Of a DNA stretch of 64,000 nt, positions 61,714-64,000 are shown piece after piece. A program made the position numbers and the translations under genes. The stretch spans positions 1-64,000 of the forward strand of contig NZ_QDFY01000008.1 in NCBI RefSeq assembly GCF_003347635.1, in the 5' to 3' direction. The DNA comes from Sphingosinicella terrae (GTDB taxonomy: Bacteria; Pseudomonadota; Alphaproteobacteria; Sphingomonadales; Sphingomonadaceae). How positions within the stretch are numbered: the first letter of the stretch is position 1; each line of letters opens with the position of its first letter. The notes under the pieces are model-generated. The model saw only the letters and a list, made by a program, of their open reading frames with translations, did no database searches and was not told where the DNA came from.

Positions 61714-62199
61714 ATGAAGTCGACAGTCTGTATCGCCGCGGCCCTGGCCGCGCTCGCTTTCGCCGCGGCCCCGGCCGCCGCCGGCACGCCGCACCAGGAT
61801 TTCCGCGCCTGGCTCGGCCATGCGATCGAGGCGAACATGGTCTTCCCGCGCGAGCTCGAGCAGAACCATGTCAGCGGCGTCGCCACCGTGCGCTTCCACG
61901 TCGACGGCAGCGGCCGCACCACCGGCGCCGAGATCGTCGAGAGCTCCGGCGAGCGCGCGATCGACCGCGCCGCCCTTCAGACGATCCGGCGCCTCGCGCT
62001 TCCCGCGAACGCGCCCGCCGGCCCGCATCTCGCGGTGCTCCAATATGGCACCGAGGTCGGCCTGGCCGACGCCGCCGCCCACCGGGCCCAGATGGGCGGC
62101 GCGCTCGGTCGCGCCGAGCTTGCCGCGCGGGAGATCCGGCAGCAGCGCCAGGCCTACGCAAGGTCCGGCCGCTCCGCGGCCCGGTCGACGATCGACTGA
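61714..62199 (+). CDS. periplasmic TonB C-terminal-domain protein
   Basis: A 161-residue protein with a signal peptide (STVCIAAALAALAFAAAPAAAG) and a TonB C-terminal domain: MVFPRELEQNHVSGVATVRFHVDGSGRTTGAEIVESSGERAIDRAALQTIRRLALP. It lacks the usual membrane anchor and Pro-rich linker, so it is probably not an energy-coupling TonB but a free periplasmic TonB-fold protein. A C-terminal Arg/Ala tail follows. Start 61714 has GGGGAG upstream. A BlaI-type gene starts 11 bases after its stop. Confidence 0.85.
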   Translation: MKSTVCIAAALAALAFAAAPAAAGTPHQDFRAWLGHAIEANMVFPRELEQNHVSGVATVRFHVDGSGRTTGAEIVESSGERAIDRAALQTIRRLALPANAPAGPHLAVLQYGTEVGLADAAAHRAQMGGALGRAELAAREIRQQRQAYARSGRSAARSTID

Positions 62200-62210
62200 G
62201 CCGAGGGCCT

Positions 62211-62567
62211 GTGGAGATAGAGCGCCTGGCGCCGCGGGAACGCGAGCTCGCCCAGATCGTGGTCGCGCTGGGCGAGGCCAGCGCGACCGACATCGAGCGC
62301 AAGCTCAGTGATCCGCTCAGCAACTCGGCGGTCCGCTCGATGCTCCGCCGGCTCGAGCGCAAGGGCGTCGTCCGCCGTCACCGGCGCGGGAACAAGTTCG
62401 TCTACGTGTCGGCGACGCCGACGCCCGCCGCACGGGTGGAGGCGCTGCGGCGGATCAGCCAGGAATATTTCGGCGGCTCGCTCGCCGCGGCGGCAGCGGC
62501 CATCGCCGAGCTCGCGCGGACCGAGCGCGCGACCGCATCGAGCCTGGGCGTGCGCCGCACGGGCTAG
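62211..62567 (+). CDS. BlaI/MecI-family repressor
   Basis: A 118-residue winged-helix protein of the BlaI/MecI/CopY family: LAPRERELAQIVVALGEASATDIERKL, NSAVRSMLRRLERKGVVRRHRRGNKFVYV, then a C-terminal dimerisation helix (ISQEYFGGSLAAAAAAIAELA). BlaI repressors are usually released by a BlaR1/MecR1 protease, but no M56 protease gene is adjacent. The start is GTG at 62211, 11 bases after the TonB-domain gene, so the two are cotranscribed. The operator at 61576 may be its own target. Confidence 0.87.
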   Translation: MEIERLAPRERELAQIVVALGEASATDIERKLSDPLSNSAVRSMLRRLERKGVVRRHRRGNKFVYVSATPTPAARVEALRRISQEYFGGSLAAAAAAIAELARTERATASSLGVRRTG

Positions 62568-62591
62568 GATCTGCCCTGGCCGGGACAGTCT

Positions 62592-63239
62592 CTAGAAAGG
62601 CGGCGCGCCGCTCCAGATCCACCAGGCAAAGAGCAGGGCGAAAGCGGCGGCGGGGAGCAGCCGCCAGGCAGGCACGGCACGCATCGGCTCCGCCCCCGCC
62701 GGCACGTCGCCGCGGCCGGTCACCATCGGCCGGAGCAGGTTCCTCCGCTTGACGAGGCCGTGATAGAGGATAGCGGCGACGTGGATGCCGATCAGGACGA
62801 GGAGCAGGTTGAAGCCGTCCTCGTGCAATTCGTGGGCCGCTTCGGAAAGGTCGTAGCTGACGAGATGGGCCAGCGGTGCCGGATCGAGCCCGTCCTCGTC
62901 GCTCGAGATCAGCCCCAGGACGACATGCACGACGAGCAGCCCCAGCAAGGCGAGGACGCTGAGCGCCCCGAGCGGATTGTGGCCGACCGAGGCCGGCGCG
63001 CGCCCGCCGAGATAGGCGCGGATCGCGCCCGGCCCTTTCACGAAACTCGAGAAGCGCGCGGTCGAGCTGCCGATCAGCCCCCAGACCAGGCGGAAGACGA
63101 GCAGGGCGACGATGGCGAAGCCGGCCCGGTAGTGCCAGGCGAGCGCGTCATTCTCGGCCGTCCACCAGGCACCGGCGATCAGCAGCACGAGCAGCCAGTG
63201 GAACAGCCGCGTCGGCAAGTCCCAGATCTTCGCCCGCAC
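62592..63239 (-). CDS. cytochrome b561-type membrane protein
   Basis: A 215-residue inner-membrane cytochrome b with four to five helices. Candidate heme-ligand His residues are in LFHWLLVLLIAGAWW, ALAWHYRAGFAIVALL, VHVVLGLISS and LVLIGIHVAAILYHGLVKRRNL, the B561/Ni-Fe-hydrogenase-b-like pattern with a basic tail. It would pass electrons between quinol or a periplasmic donor and a cytochrome c. GTG start at 63239. The cytochrome c'-like gene lies 12 bases upstream, so the two probably form an electron-transfer pair. Confidence 0.9.
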   Translation of the reverse strand: MRAKIWDLPTRLFHWLLVLLIAGAWWTAENDALAWHYRAGFAIVALLVFRLVWGLIGSSTARFSSFVKGPGAIRAYLGGRAPASVGHNPLGALSVLALLGLLVVHVVLGLISSDEDGLDPAPLAHLVSYDLSEAAHELHEDGFNLLLVLIGIHVAAILYHGLVKRRNLLRPMVTGRGDVPAGAEPMRAVPAWRLLPAAAFALLFAWWIWSGAPPF

Positions 63240-63251
63240 GCGACCCGCCCC

Positions 63252-63776
63252 TCAGTCCTCGGGGGCGCGGAATCGGTCATGGCAATTCTTGCAGGCATTG
63301 CCGAGCTCGCCCATGCCGGCCCGTATCGCGTCGAGATTCCCGGTCTGGGCAGTCTGGTTGAAGCGGGCGGAGACCGCCTCGAACGCCTGCGCGCGCTCGC
63401 GGAAGGTCGCGGCGTCGGACCAGATTTCGGCCTTGGCGCGGGTCTCGCCCGCCTCCGGTCCGCTTCCTTCGGGGAACCAGGTGAGGATCTGCGGCCCGTA
63501 GCCGGCAATCAAGGCGGCATGGCGCTGGATCGTCTCGACCGACGGGCTGGAGGCCTTGAGCTCGCGGCCGAGCCCCTTCATCGCATCGCCCATCTCTTCA
63601 TAATGTTCATGACGGGCGCGCATCACCGCGGCGATGTCGGTCGGAGTGCCGGCTCCGGCGGCGACATTCTCCGCCGCCTCCGCCTGGTTTTCCGGGGCCG
63701 GCGCCGGATCGCCGCCATTGCAGGCGGCGACGGTCACGAGGGCGGCGACAGAAGCGACGGTAAGCCAGGACTTCAT
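63252..63776 (-). CDS. cytochrome c'-like lipoprotein
   Basis: A 174-residue exported heme protein. The signal peptide ends in a lipobox-like VAACNGG. Four helices follow, with the single CxxCH heme site ACKNCHDRF at the C-terminus, the layout of class II cytochrome c (cytochrome c'). A MRARHEHYEEMGDAMKGLG helix supplies the N-terminal family motif. It may bind NO or shuttle electrons for the adjacent cytochrome b561. ATG at 63776 has GGAAGGAG at ideal spacing; an in-frame ATG 18 bases earlier would place the Shine-Dalgarno inside the gene. Confidence 0.9.
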   Translation of the reverse strand: MKSWLTVASVAALVTVAACNGGDPAPAPENQAEAAENVAAGAGTPTDIAAVMRARHEHYEEMGDAMKGLGRELKASSPSVETIQRHAALIAGYGPQILTWFPEGSGPEAGETRAKAEIWSDAATFRERAQAFEAVSARFNQTAQTGNLDAIRAGMGELGNACKNCHDRFRAPED

Positions 63777-63874
63777 CAGCATCTCCTTCCGCATCGGCCA
63801 TGCCCCGGCGGCCGTCCGGGATCAATGCCGCGCATCGCAGAAAGGGTCCGCAAAGGCGCTCGCTTAAACGGAAA

Positions 63875-63902
63875 CGCCCCGCCCTCCGGGGAGAGCGGGG
63901 CG
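63875..63902 (-). terminator. hairpin with T-rich tail, probable terminator of a leftward gene beyond the window
   Basis: CGCCCCGC (63875-63882) pairs with GCGGGGCG (63895-63902), with a further CTCC/GGAG stem inside. On the minus strand it is followed by TTTCCGTTT. It would end a transcript entering from the right edge, although no coding region is recognised in 63903-64000. Confidence 0.55.
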
Positions 63903-64000
63903 CCCTCGTACCGGTCCAACGAACAGGGACCGGAACGCCGAGGCTGGTTGGAGCCGGCGGCGGAAGGCGCGGTGGTCCGCGCCTCCCGCGCCGCTCCTTA

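Noticed and set aside
63903-64000. Possible coding sequence at the right edge
   Set aside because: No frame shows a recognisable motif in these 98 bases. The hairpin at 63875-63902 hints at a leftward gene that lies outside the window.

Overview
The window is a high-GC alphaproteobacterial chromosome segment, most likely from the Sphingomonadales. Supporting this are the codon use, the many TonB-dependent receptors and secreted amidohydrolases, a TorF-type porin relic, and small intergenic inverted repeats of the type common in sphingomonads (for example 46604-46687 with its GAGCCTGTCGAAGG core). I see no transposase, phage gene or CRISPR array. Only one RNA gene, a tRNA-Lys, is present.

Layout. 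1-9 kb is housekeeping and signalling: a family 5 uracil-DNA glycosylase, folK, tRNA-Lys(UUU), a TPR protein, a hexapeptide acyltransferase, a DUF4142 protein, a class III cyclase with a probable SLOG-like sensor segment, and an OmpR-type two-component system. 9-16 kb holds a periplasmic EF-hand protein, a ZnuD-like zinc receptor, a class A-like beta-lactamase, a TetR regulator and an APC permease. 16-25 kb is an AraC regulator diverging from six genes whose start and stop codons overlap at every junction: an alpha/beta hydrolase, a PaiB-like flavoprotein, three amidohydrolase-superfamily proteins and a small secreted protein. It converges on a leftward set (25-29.6 kb) of PepSY membrane protein, OprB-like porin and siderophore-type receptor. 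29.7-30.7 kb is a decay zone with a porin gene that lost its signal peptide and an EamA transporter broken across three frames.

30.7-48.7 kb carries phenylacetate degradation in two blocks. paaA-paaB-DUF3291-paaC-paaD-paaE encodes the phenylacetyl-CoA epoxidase. The second block is paaI/paaJ leftward and paaG/paaZ rightward. Both blocks share nearly the same 26-bp palindromic operator. Between them lie an AlkD-like protein, a small unknown gene, an AraC regulator and two large YadA-like trimeric autotransporters, whose head domains contain EF-hand-type calcium loops.

49-56.9 kb contains an ArsR/SRPBCC pair with a probably leaderless start, glucokinase, a GNAT enzyme, and a coupled operon of aromatic aminotransferase, single-chain 2-oxoacid dehydrogenase E1 and E2, with a divergent Lrp regulator. 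No phenylacetate-CoA ligase gene is in the window. The aminotransferase-E1-E2 operon could therefore supply phenylacetyl-CoA directly from phenylalanine through phenylpyruvate; this is an inference. 57-60.6 kb is the bacterial NHEJ pair Ku and LigD. The right end carries an AraC regulator, a TonB-domain protein with a BlaI-like repressor, and a cytochrome b561 with a cytochrome c'-like lipoprotein.
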